Origin: Leptasterias polaris
Lineage: Eukaryota; Echinodermata; Asteroidea; Forcipulatida; Asteriidae
NCBI GenBank assembly: GCA_037783415.1
Contig: JAZGTN010000003.1
Span: 8,036,501 to 8,100,500 of the forward strand
DNA length: 64,000 nucleotides
Direction: 5' to 3'
Below the pieces are notes generated by a model, which was given only the letters and a program-made list of their open reading frames with translations, searched no databases and was not told the origin of the DNA. The translations under genes were made by a program, and so were the position numbers. How positions within the stretch are numbered: position 1 is the first letter of the stretch; the number at the start of each line of letters is the position of its first letter. This document shows, piece by piece, positions 22,599 to 33,519 of this stretch.

Positions 22599-25500
22599 CT
22601 CAAGAGAAAAGCACCCTGTAAGAGAAAGCTCAAGAGAAAAGCAACGTTAAAAGTTCAAGAAAAAGAGAAAAGCACCGTGAAAAGAGAAAGAGAAAAGCAA
22701 CGTGAAAAGTTTAAGAGAAAGAGAAAAGCACCATGAAAAGTTCAAGAGAAAGAGAAAAGCACCGTGAAAACCTCAAGAGAAAAGCACCGTGAAAATCTCA
22801 AGAGAAAAGCACCGTGAAAAGTTCAAGAGAGAGAAAAGCACCATGAAAAGTTCAAGAGAAAGAGAAAAGCACTGTGAAAAGCTCAAGAGAAAAGCACCGT
22901 GAAAAGCTCAAGAGAAAAGCACCGTGAAAAGTTCAAGAGAAAAGCTCAAAAAAAAAGCACCGTGAAAAGTTCAAGAGAAAAGCTCAAGGGAAAAGCAACG
23001 TGAAAAGCTCAAGAGAAAAGCACCGTGAAAAGTTCAAGAAAAAGAGAAAAGCACCGTGAAAAGTTCAAGAGAAAAGCACCATGAAAAGTTCAAGAGAAAA
23101 GCTCAAAAAAAAAGCACCGTGAAAAGTTCAAGAGAAAAGCTCAAGGGAAAAGCAACGTGAAAAGCTCAAGAGAAAAGCACCGTGAAAAGTTCAAGAGAAA
23201 GAGAAAAGCACCGTGAAAAGTTTAAGAAAAAGAGAAAAGCACCGTGAAAAGTTCAAGAGAAAAGCACCATGAAAAGTTCAAGAGAAAGAGAAAAGCACCG
23301 TGAAAAGTTCAAGAGAAAAGCTCAAGAGAAAAGCACTGTGAAAAGCTCAAGAGAAAAGCACCGTGAAAAGCTCAAGAGAAAAGCACCGTGAAAAGCTCAA
23401 GAAAAAAGCACCGTGAAAAGTTCAAGAGAAAAGCTCAAGAGAAAAGCACCGTGAAAAGTTCAAGAGAAAAGCTCAAGGGAAAAGCAACATGAAAAGCTCA
23501 AGAGAAAAGCACCGTGAAAAGTTCAAGAGAAAAGCACCGTGAAAAGTTCAAGAGAAAGAAAAAAGCACCGTGAAAAGTTCAAGAGAAAGAGAAAGAGAAA
23601 GAGAAAAGCAACGTGAAAAGTTTAAGAGATAGAGAAAAGCACCATGAAAAGTTCAAGAGAAAGAGAAAAGCACCATGAAAAGTTCAAGAGAAAGAGAAAA
23701 GCACCGTGAAAACCTCAAGAGAAAAGCACCGTGAAAATCTCAAGAGAAAAGCACCGTGAAAAGAGAAAGAGAAAAGCAACGTGAAAAGTTTAAGAAAAAG
23801 AAAAAAGCACCGTGAAAAGTTCAAGAGAAAGAGAAAGAGAAAGAGAAAAGCAACGTGAAAAGTTTAAGAGATAGAGAAAAGCACCATGAAAAGTTCAAGA
23901 GAAAGAGAAAAGCACCATGAAAAGTTCAAGAGAAAGAGAAAAGCACCATGAAAAGTTCAAGAGAAAGAGAAAAGCACTGTGAAAAGCTCAAGAGAAAAGC
24001 ACCGTGAAAAGTTTAAGAGAAAAGCACCGTGAAAAGTTCTAGAGAAAAGCTCAAGAGAAAAGCATCGTAAAAAAAGCTCAAGAGAAAAGCACCGTGAAAA
24101 GTTCAAGAGAAAAGCTCAAAAAAAAGCACCGTGAAAAGTTCAAGAGAAAAGCTCAAAGGAAAAGCAACGTGAAAAGCTCAAGAGAAAAGCACCGTGAAAA
24201 GTTCAAGAGAAAGAGAAAAGCACCGTGAAAAGTTTAAGAAAAAGAGAAAAGCACCGTGAAAAGTTCAAGAGAAAAGCTCAAGAGAAAAGCACTGTGAAAA
24301 GCTCAAGAGAAAAGCACCGTGAAAAGCTCAAGAGAAAAGCAACGTTAAAAGCACAAGAGAAAAGCACCGTGAAAAGTTCAAGAGAAAGAGAAAGAGAAAG
24401 AGAAAAGCACCGTGAAAAGTTTAAGAAAAAGAGAAAAGCCCCGTGAAAAGAGAAAGAGAAAAGCAACGTGAAAAGTTTAAGAGAAAGAGAAAAGCACCAT
24501 GAAAAGTTCAAGAGAAAGAGAAAAGCACCGTGAAAACCTCAAGAGAAAAGCACCGTGAAAATCTCAAGAGAAAAGCACCGTGAAAAGTTCAAGAGAGAGA
24601 AAAGCACCATGAAAAGTTCAAGAGAAAGAGAAAAGCACTGTGAAAAGCTCAAGAGAAAAGCACCGTGAAAAGCTCAAGAGAAAAGCACCGTGAAAAGTTC
24701 AAGAGAAAAGCTCAAAAAAAAAGCACCGTGAAAAGTTCAAGAGAAAAGCTCAAGGGAAAAGCAACGTGAAAAGCTCAAGAGAAAAGCACCGTGAAAAGTT
24801 CAAGAGAAAGAGAAAAGCACCGTGAACAGTTTAAGAAAAAGAGAAAAGCCCCGTGAAAAGTTCAAGAGAAAAGCACCATGAAAAGTTCAAGAGAAAGAGA
24901 AAAGCACCGTGAAAAGTTCAAGAGAAAAGCTCAAGAGAAAAGCACTGTGAAAAGCTCAAGAGAAAAGCACCGTGAAAAGCTCAAGAGAAAAGCACCGTGA
25001 AAAGCTCAAGAGAAAAGCACCGTGAAAAGTTCAAGAGAAAAGCTCAAAAAAAAAGCACCGTGAAAAGTTCAAGAGAAAAGCTCAAGGGAAAAGCAACGTG
25101 AAAAGCTCAAGAGAAAAGCACCGTGAAAAGTTCAAGAGAAAGAGAAAAGCACCGTGAAAAGTTTAAGAAAAAGAGAAACGCACCGTGAAAAGTTCAAGAG
25201 AAAAGCACCATGAAAAGTTCAAGAGAAAGAGAAAAGCACCGTGAAAAGTTCAAGAGAAAAGCTCAAGAGAAAAGCACTGTGAAAAGCTCAAGAGAAAAGC
25301 ACCGTGAAAAGCTCAAGAGAAAAGCACCGTGAAAAGCTCAAGGAAAAAGCACCGTGAAAAGTTCAAGAGAAAAGCTCAAGAGAAAAGCACCGTGAAAAGC
25401 TCAAGAAAAAAGCACCGTGAAAAGTTCAAGAGAAAAGCTCAAGAGAAAAGCACCGTGAAAAGTTCAAGAGAAAAGCTCAAGGGAAAAGCAACGTGAAAAG

Positions 25501-28090
25501 CTCAAAAGAAAAGCACCGTGAAAAGTTCAAGAGAAAAGCACCGTGAAAAGTTCAAGAGAAAGAAAAAAGCACCGTGAAAAGTTTAAGAAAAAGAGAAAAA
25601 GCACCGTGAAAAGTTAAAGAGAAAGAGAAAGAGAAAGAGAAAAGCAACGTGAAAAGTTTAAGAGAAAGAGAAAAGCACCATGAAAAGTACAAAGAGAAAG
25701 AGAAAAGCACAATGAAAAGTTCAAGAGAAAGAGAAAAGCACCATGAAAACCTCAAGAGAAAAGCACCGTGAAAATCTCAAGAGAAAAGCACCGTGAAAAG
25801 AGAAAGAGAAAAGCAACGTGAAAAGTTTAAGAGAAAGAGAAAAGCACCATGAAAAGTTCAAGAGAAAGAGAAAAGCACTGTGAAAACCTCAAGAGAAAAG
25901 CACCGTGAAAATCTCAAGAGAAAAGCACCGTGAAAAGTTCAAGAGAGAGAAAAGCACCATGAAAAGTTCAAGAGAAAGAGAAAAGCACTGTGAAAAGCTC
26001 AAGAGAAAAGCACCGTGAAAAGTTTAAGAGAAAAGCACCGTGAAAAGTTCAAGAGAAAAGCACCGTGAAAAGTTCAAGAGAAAGAGAAAAGCACCATGAA
26101 AAGTTCAAGAGAAAGAGAAAAGCACCGTGAAAAGTTCAAGAGAAAAGCTCTAGAGAAAAGCACTGTGAAAAGCTCAAGAGAAAAGCACCGTGAAAAGCTC
26201 AAGAGAAAAGCACCGTGAAAAGCTCAAGAGAAAAGCACCGTGAAAAGTTCAAGAGAAAAGCTCAAGAAAAAAGCACCGTGAAAAGTTCAAGAGAAAAGCT
26301 CAAGAGAAAAGTACTGTGAAAAGCTCAAGAGAAAAGCACCGTGAAAAGCTCAAGAGAAAAGCACCGTGAAAAGCTCAAGAAAAAAGCACCGTGAAAAGTT
26401 CAAGAGAAAAGCTCAAGAGAAAAGCACCGTGAAAAGTTCAAGAGAAAAGCTCAAGAAAAAAGCACCGTGAAAAGTTCAAGAGAAAGAAAAAAGCACCGTG
26501 AAAAGTTTAAGAAAAAGAGAAAAAGCACCGTGAAAAGTTCAAGAGAAAGAGAAAGAGAAAGAGAAAAGCAACGTGAAAAGTTTAAGAGAAAGAGAAAAGC
26601 ACCATGAAAAGTACAAAGAGAAAGAGAAAAGCACAATGAAAAGTTCAAGAGAAAGAGAAAAGCACCGTGAAAACCTCAAGAGAAAAGCACCGTGAAAATC
26701 TCAAGAGAAAAGCACCGTGAAAAGAGAAAGAGAAAAGCAACGTGAAAAGTTTAAGAGAAAGAGAAAAGCACCATGAAAAGTTTAAGAAAAAGAGAAAAAG
26801 CACCGTGAAAAGTTCAAGAGAAAGAGAAAGAGAAAGAGAAAAGCAACGTGAAAAGTTTAAGAGAAAGAGAAAAGCACCATGAAAAGTACAAAGAGAAAGA
26901 GAAAAGCACAATGAAAAGTTCAAGAGAAAGAGAAAAGCACCGTGAAAACCTCAAGAGAAAAGCACCGTGAAAATCTCAAGAGAAAAGCACCGTGAAAAGA
27001 GAAAGAGAAAAGCAACGTGAAAAGTTTAAGAGAAAGAGAAAAGCACCATGAAAAGTTCAAGAGAAAGAGAAAAGCACTGTGAAAATCTCAAGAGAAAAGC
27101 ACCGTGAAAAGTTCAAGAGAGAGAAAAGCACCATGAAAAGTTCAAGAGAAAGAGAAAAGCACTGTGAAAAGCTCAAGAGAAAAGCACCGTGAAAAGTTTA
27201 AGAGAAAAGCACCGTGAAAAGTTCAAGAGAAAAGCACCGTGAAAAGTTCAAGAGAAAGAGAAAAGCACCATGAAAAGTTCAAGAGAAAGAGAAAAGCACC
27301 GTGAAAAGTTCAAGAGAAAAGCTCTAGAGAAAAGCACTGTGAAAAGCTCAAGAGAAAAGCACCGTGAAAAGCTCAAGAGAAAAGCACCGTGAAAAGCTCA
27401 AGAGAAAAGCACCGTGAAAAGTTCAAGAGAAAAGCTCAAGAAAAAAGCACCGTGAAAAGTTCAAGAGAAAAGCTCAAGAGAAAAGTACTGTGAAAAGCTC
27501 AAGAGAAAAGCACCGTGAAAAGCTCAAGAGAAAAGCACCGTGAAAAGCTCAAGAAAAAAGCACCGTGAAAAGTTCAAGAGAAAAGCTCAAGAGAAAAGCA
27601 CCGTGAAAAGTTCAAGAGAAAAGCTCAAGAAAAAAGCACCGTGAAAAGTTCAAGAGAAAAGCTCAAGAGAAAAGCACTGTGAAAAGCTCAAGAGAAAAGC
27701 ACCGTGAAAAGCTCAAGAGAAAAGCACCGTGAAAAGCTCAAGAAAAAAGCACCGTGAAAAGTTCAAGAGAAAAGCTCAAGAGAAAAGCACCGTGAAAAGT
27801 TCAAGAGAAAAGCTCAAGGGAAAAGCAACGTGAAAAGCTCAAGAGAAAAGCACCGTGAAAAGTTCAAGAGAAAAGCACCGTGAAAAGTTCAAGAGAAAGA
27901 AAAAAGCACCGTGAAAAGTTTAAGAAAAAGAGAAAAGCACCGTGAAAAGTTCAAGAGAAAGAGAAAGAGAAAGAGAAAAGCAACATGAAAAGTTCAAGAG
28001 AAAGAGAAAAGCACCATGAAAAGTTCAAGAGAAAGAGAAAAGCACCATGAAAACCTCAAGAGAAAAGCACCGTGAAAATCTCAAGAGAAA
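22598..28090 (+). repeat. Long array of ~25-bp GA-rich units, 5.5 kb
   Basis: Units combine CACCGTGAAAAG with TTCAAGAGAAAAG or CTCAAGAGAAAAG and (AGAGAA)n expansions. Larger blocks recur: a block of about 310-510 bp at 26451-26760 is repeated after it, and 22740-23600 resembles 24480-25550. This shows higher-order duplication. A strong purine bias (A and G on this strand) holds for the whole array. Confidence 0.95.
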
Positions 28091-28557
28091 ATTAGTAAAT
28101 TGGACTTTGAAATTTTAAGTTTGAAAAACTTGCGGAATAAAAGTACCGCCAACTTATATTCTTTCCCCGTTAAATTTACTCAATTATATCGAGGCAACAA
28201 ACTTGCCTTAATAAAATTAAGCTGATTGAACAAAACACTTGTTGAGCTTAATTTACTTCCAATTAAAAGTAGTGCCTACTTCGAGCCTTAAGTTAATTCA
28301 ACTTGCCGTATATTCGAGTAATAGTAATTGCATCGAAATATGTCATCCCAACTTATTTCAAATCAGTAAAGTTAACTTGACAAAGAGAGGAACACATACT
28401 GTATAAGTAAATTGGACTTTGAGATTTTAAGTTCAAAGAACTTGGGATTAAAAGTACCGCCAACTTGTATTCCTTCCCCATTCAATTTACTCAATTATAT
28501 CGAGGCAACAAACTTGCCTTAATAAAATTAAGTTAATTGAACAAAACATTTTTTTGA
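28090..28557. repeat. ~155-bp direct repeat pair inside foldback element
   Basis: 28094-28250 and 28405-28557 share AGTAAATTGGACTTTGA, AAAAGTACCGCCAACTT, AATTATATCGAGGCAACAAA and CTTGCCTTAATAAAATTAAG at about 85-90% by eye. The stretch between is AT-rich with related motifs. Confidence 0.8.
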
Positions 28558-29480
28558 GTGTGGGGGTCTCTGGTGACCTTCCTACGGCCCTTGCGACCGA
28601 GTTACCGGCTCTGCGGGTGGATCGCGCCGCTTCCACCGGTGGTCGCCCTCCGGTCCACGGTGACTCCTGGCGACTACGGGAAGTCCCACTCCTAGGAAGG
28701 GAAAACCAGCGGGCACGGAGGCGATCTTCCCGTGGCCCACGGCGCATTTCCTCCCAGACCCGCTTCGGCGGCGTTGATCCTCGGTCTATCTGGCTGGGCC
28801 TTTCTCGGAGAAAATAACCACCGGGCGGAGAGAAAACCACGCCGTGGCAGACGGCTGAAAATCGCCTGCACGCGCTCCCGGAGAAAATCCGAAAAGTCCT
28901 CGGACTTTGACCAAATCTGGCCCAGTAAACGGACAAATAAGCTAGTTCTCCGAGCTTCGGGAAAATGGCTCGAGTTCAGAGGCAAAAAGTCCTCAAGAGA
29001 TACGTAAGGCTGTCGCCGGCACCCGCTGCGTTCCGAGAACGCCTCCTCTTCGGAGCAGAGGCATTCGTGGGACTCTAGACCAACGAGGGCCTTCGTGACC
29101 TAGTCAAAGGGCCGATTTTGGCCCATAGTCCCGCGGAAGTGTAGGGGTAAGAGGTCGCCCCCAACCCTAGGGATGTTGGGGCTACTATAGGGGGTAGGGT
29201 CCTCTCGGCTCCGCTGAAACATAAAAAAGGGAAAACCTCATAGCAACGTGCACGAATCGGTCCTCTCGGCTCCGCTGAAACATAAAATAAAATAAAAAAT
29301 TAAAAAAACCTATAGAATCGTACACGAATTGGCTTTCCATGACGGGCGAGAGCGGAGCCGGCGGTCTCACGGAGCGCAAACCTACCCCAGGGGCGGCGAT
29401 CGAGGGAACTAGAGTTGGGTTTTATACCTACGGGAGCGGTCCGGGCCGGCGGTTCACCGGGACCGGAGACGCTTCCCCTT
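28555..29480. other. GC-rich block of unknown origin inside the foldback element
   Basis: About 0.9 kb, far richer in G+C and CpG than anything around it, with sharp borders. It contains a short tandem repeat: GGTCCTCTCGGCTCCGCTGA followed by AACATAAAA occurs at 29209 and 29258. Possible overlapping frames of up to 149 residues have no family features. It may be host DNA captured by the element, for example ribosomal spacer, but I do not recognise it. Confidence 0.5.
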
Positions 29481-30340
29481 TTTAATCCTGAAGTAATAAA
29501 TGGTCATATACACAGGAAGACGGTATCAAACTCAAATTACGGATTGCTTTGTATCGTTGGGAAATGCATCCCCATTGTTTTAAACCACATACCTGACAGT
29601 TTTCAGATGTGTGGCCACCTATTTTTTTGAAAAGTTTCACAGGATGGTTTTGCTTTATGTCTGTGTTGATAACACTGATTTGGAATGACATGGATTCGTT
29701 ACAAAACAATATTCAACCATCTTTTATAGTGCATACTGAGTTGATTAACATATGAAAATGCGTATGATTGGATGCTTCCAGACGGCACATTGAATACCAA
29801 AGCATTGAGGTGTCGGGTATAACTATAAGTATGAAATAACATAAAAGAAAGGTTTAACCTTCCAATACTACACAATGTTTCAAATTTACAAAAGATTAAT
29901 GTAAAACGTAAATCACAAGAAACCTAAATCAATGCTGTATTATTTTGTTAATGTCTTTACATGGTTTTCTCATGTTGAGTGTCGATAGAGCCTCTATGGA
30001 AAAGAAAGGAAATATCCAAACATTGTGTTTAATTTTCAATTAAAAGTGTTGTCCGTTAGTGCTGTCTTTTTTCATTAAGCAATACGATCAAATTGACATT
30101 GATGGATATGAGATTACAGCTATACGAAATGTTAAATACTCATCACAAGGTGAAAAACAGAATGTCATAAACACCACTAACGTTATGTAAATGGCGATAT
30201 ACGATAATGACAGATAAATTAAAGGTTGTGAAAGCGAACACAATTTATATATTGGTGCACACTTATTGTAATAAAGGGAAACAAATCATCTGTGCTGTGG
30301 TGATTAACTGACATTTGATAAAAAGCATTTCCAAAATATT
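29480..30340. other. AT-rich unique block inside foldback element; no gene seen
   Basis: About 860 bp with no repeat structure, no long frame and no similarity I can recognise. It separates the GC-rich block from the right satellite arm. Confidence 0.5.
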
Positions 30341-32160
30341 AAAATTTCATAATTTAAAGGTGACACACTTGCTAAAATGAGAAAATCTTTAATTAGTTGG
30401 GCTGAGCTAAAATAGTGGCTTGAAAATATTTTTCCGCCTAGGAGTTATGGCTAGGGATGTACTAAACAGATCTATGAAGAAAAATATTAAAATTTCATAA
30501 ATTAAAGGTGACACAAATTTCGTCAAAGTTAGGTATGTTTTACATACTTTGTACATTGTGTGGCTATACACGCGCTAATTTAGGACAATGTTTAATTAGT
30601 TGGGCTGAGCTCATTAGTGACATGAGAATATTTTTCCGCCTAGGAGTTATGGCTAGGGATGTACTAAACAGATCTATGAAGAAAAATATTAAAATTTCAT
30701 AAATTAAAGGAGACACAAAATTCGTCAAAGTTAGGTATGTTTTACATACTTTGTACATTGTGTGGCTATAAATACACGCGCTAATTTAGGACAATGTTTA
30801 ATTAGTTGGGCTGAGCTCATTAGTGACCTGAGAATATTTTTCCGCCTAGGAGTTATGGCTAGGGATGTACTAAGCAGATCTATGAAGAAAAATATTAAAA
30901 TTTCATAACTTAAAGGTGACACAAATTTCGTCAAAGTTAGGTATGTTTTACATACTTTGTACATTGTGTGGCTATACACGCGCTAATTTAGGACAATGTT
31001 TAATTAGTTGGGCTGAGCTCATTAGTATCCTGAGAATATTTTTCCGCCTAGGAGTTATGGCTAGGAATATAATAAACAGATCTATGAAGAAAAATATTAA
31101 AATTTCATAAATTAAAGGTGACACAACTTTCGTCAAAGTTAGGTATGTTTTACATACTTTGTACATTGTGTGGCTATACACGCGCTAATTTAGGACAATG
31201 TTTAATTAGTTGGACTGAGCTAATTAGTAGTCTGAGAATATTTTTCCGCCTAGGAGTTATGGCTAGGGATGTACTAAACAGATCTATGAAAAAAAATATT
31301 AAAATTTCGTAACTTAAAGGTGACACAACTTTTGTCAAAGTTAGGTATGTTTTACATACTTTGTACATTGTGTGGCTAGCAATGTAAACACGTGCTAATT
31401 TGAGGCAATGTTTAATTAGTTGGGCTGAGCTAATTAGTAGCCTGAGAATATTTTTCCGCCTAGGAGTTTTGGCTAGGGATATAATAAACAGATCTATGAA
31501 AAAAAATATTAAAATTTCATAAATTAAAGATGACACAATTTTCGTCAAAGTTAGGTATGTTTTACATACCTTTTTGTGTGTGGCTATACACGCGCTAATT
31601 TAGGACAATGTTTAATTAGTTGGGCTGAGCTCATTAGTGACCTGAGAATATTTTTCCACCTAGGAGTTATGGCTAGGGATGTACTAAACAGATCTATGAA
31701 GAAAAATATTAAAATTTCATAAATTAAAGGTGACACAAATTTCGTCAAAGTTATGTATGTTTTACATACTTTGTACATTGTGTGGCTCTACACGCGCTAA
31801 TTTAGGACAATGTTTAATTAGTTGGGCTGAGCTCATTAGTAAACTGAGAATATTTTTCCGCCTAGGAGTTATGGCTAGGGATGTACTAAACAGATCTATG
31901 AAAAAAAATATTAAAATTTCATAAATTAAAGGTGACACAAATTTCGTCAAAGTTAGGTATGTTTTACATACTTTGTACATTGTGTGGCTAGCGGCTAGCA
32001 ATGTAAACACGTGCTAATTTGAGGCAATGTTTAATTAGTTGGGCTGAGCTAATTAGTTGCCTGAGAATATTTTCCGCTTAGGAGATATAGCCAGGGATGT
32101 ACCAAACAGATCTATGAAGAAAAATATGAAAATTTCATAAATTAAAGGTGACACAACCTT
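30340..32160 (-). repeat. Right arm satellite array, ~9 inverted copies of ~200 bp
   Basis: The same unit in opposite orientation, with GGTGACAC landmarks near 30355, 30503, 30704, 30912 and on to 32140. The innermost copy breaks off at the same internal point (AATATTAAAATT) as in the left arm. One partial unit (30355-30503) is internally deleted. Confidence 0.95.
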
Positions 32161-32494
32161 ATTTAAAGTAGGCATGTAGGACACACCGTCTTTGTGTTGT
32201 TATTGACATGAGTGACGGTCTTTATCGGAATTTTTGAAATTCGGTGCTGAGGAGAACTTCGGTGCTGGGCCTGATTCGGTGCTGGGCCCAAATTCGGTGC
32301 TCACTTCAGCCTGGTAAATAACCACTGTCCGCAACACGAATTACTGGAGAAGAGATATCTGTATTACACGAACATCTGTTTTTGATCCAGATTTATAGAC
32401 TTGCCCAGTCCTTCTGAGTCAGCCCGACCAACCAGTCAATGTAGCGCCCTCTACCGGTGGCTAAAACAAAAAACAGCGTCGCCAATCAAGACTA
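32160..32494 (-). repeat. Right terminal domain of the foldback element
   Basis: 32160-32318 is the inverted copy of 18382-18540 with only a handful of differences. 32343-32476 has no counterpart on the left, where the same place is about 20 bp, so the left end carries a ~130-bp deletion or the right an insertion. Confidence 0.8.
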
Positions 32495-32503
32495 TGTCTG
32501 TGT
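32495..32503 (+). other. Right 9-bp target site duplication (TGTCTGTGT)
   Basis: Identical to 18332-18340. The flank continues as a short (GT)n run, so the border could slip by a base or two, but the full nine bases match. Confidence 0.85.
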
Positions 32504-32580
32504 GTGTGTGTGGACGCACCAGTCTATTCTGCCATTCTCCGATTTTTTTGATTGTGTAAATTCATCGATTTGCACACAAG

Positions 32581-32586
32581 ATGACT
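32581..32586 (+). CDS. Candidate two-codon first exon of rhodanese gene
   Basis: ATG ACT is followed directly by GTGAGT and has A at -3. Joining it in phase 0 to the acceptor at 33348 keeps the frame (M-T-A-S-P-G-I-G-M-R). It is inferred; the ATG at 33367 is the alternative start. Confidence 0.3.
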
Positions 32587-33348
32587 GTGAGTACAATCAT
32601 AGAGAAAGGACCTTTCTCTATGGTACAATTAAATGCCTGATCAGCCTCCGGTAGAACGAACCTCATAGTCATATAGTTCTAGGTCTAGTTCTGCTGGGTC
32701 TCCCCCCCCCCCCCCCCGCCCACACTCCTGATCCTTCGGATTCCTATTTGTTTTGCTTTATAAACATGTTTTTGTGTAATTCTACCTCCAGGACCATGCA
32801 CATGATGATGCATGGAGGTTTAACTTTATGTATGATAATGAATGGGACGACGCCAAGAAACAAAAACAAAAGTCCAAACAATTGGAGAACAAAGGCCAAG
32901 GGAAATCCTCGTTTAGCATGTCTTTGTGGGGTGTGTTCTTATTCCTCCATGGTTTAACAATAACATGCTGTATTACTATTTGTTGTTTTATAGATTGATG
33001 ACTATCATTATCACTATCAGTATCACTCACAACTAACATTAGGACCTCATTTATTTTTTAGTCATTAGTACATGCTGGGACTCTACCCCCCCCCCCCCCC
33101 CCCACCCCCACCCCACCCCCACCCCCACCCCCCACCCCCAAACAAAAAAAACCCAGAAAGAATTCAACTTGTTGAGTATCCTTGCAATGATCGCAGTTAG
33201 CTTTAGACAAAAATGTATTATTTTCCCTTGATAAAATGTTTTCATTATTGAAAACAGCTAGATGTAAAAGTCACTACAATTTACAAATTAACTTATTTAA
33301 AGTACACAATTTTATTTTTATCCAATCCTTCATCTGCGCTGCATGTAG

Positions 33349-33519
33349 GCTTCACCAGGCATCGGAATGAGGGCCGTAACTAGTGGGATTCGATTGAAAT
33401 TTCCATCAGTTAAGAACATTACAACAGGGAGTCTTCAGAAATTGCTTGATGGGGAGGATGAACCGTCACTCCTTAAAGGGGTTGATCATGAACAGAAGAA
33501 AAGAAAGTTATTTCTGATT
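33349..33519 (+). CDS. Rhodanese gene, exon with N-terminal part
   Basis: Acceptor GCATGTAG and donor ATT/GTAAGT. It encodes ASPGIGMRAVTSGIRLKFPS and onward to KKRKLFLI, phase 0 at both ends. ATG at 33367 could start translation. Confidence 0.7.

Larger units (their letters stand above)
18341..32494. mobile_element. 14.15-kb foldback DNA transposon with satellite arms
   Basis: The ends are an 18-bp perfect inverted repeat, TAGTCTTGATTGGCGACG, at 18341-18358 and inverted at 32477-32494. TGTCTGTGT at 18332-18340 and 32495-32503 is a perfect 9-bp target duplication. Next inward both arms carry repeats of a CAGCACCGAAT unit and a conserved ~150-bp stretch, inverted and nearly identical. Then come inverted arrays of a ~200-bp satellite: about 14 copies on the left (18541-21430) and 9 on the right (30340-32160). 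The core is simple arrays plus two unique blocks. No transposase is seen, so the element is non-autonomous. Foldback elements with tandemly repeated arms are known (sea urchin TU, Drosophila FB, Galileo), and 9-bp duplications are typical of the Mutator superfamily. The exact family is inferred. Confidence 0.9.

Noticed and set aside
22015..22736. Open frames of 167-221 codons reading KTTV, YREN and FTVV repeats
   Set aside because: They lie in the 12-bp and ~25-bp satellite arrays. A stop-free unit with length divisible by three gives open frames on both strands. No start context, splice site or domain.
28487..29007. Arg/Pro-rich protein genes in the GC-rich block
   Set aside because: Overlapping frames on both strands arise from the high G+C. 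No conserved motif, no splice consistency.
18541..32160. CRISPR-like array of repeats
   Set aside because: Eukaryotic sequence, ~200-bp head-to-tail units with no unique spacers; these are satellites in a transposon.
32160..32494. Long terminal repeat of a retrovirus-like element
   Set aside because: The ends are inverted, not direct, there is no TG...CA border, primer-binding site or gag-pol, and the duplication is 9 bp.
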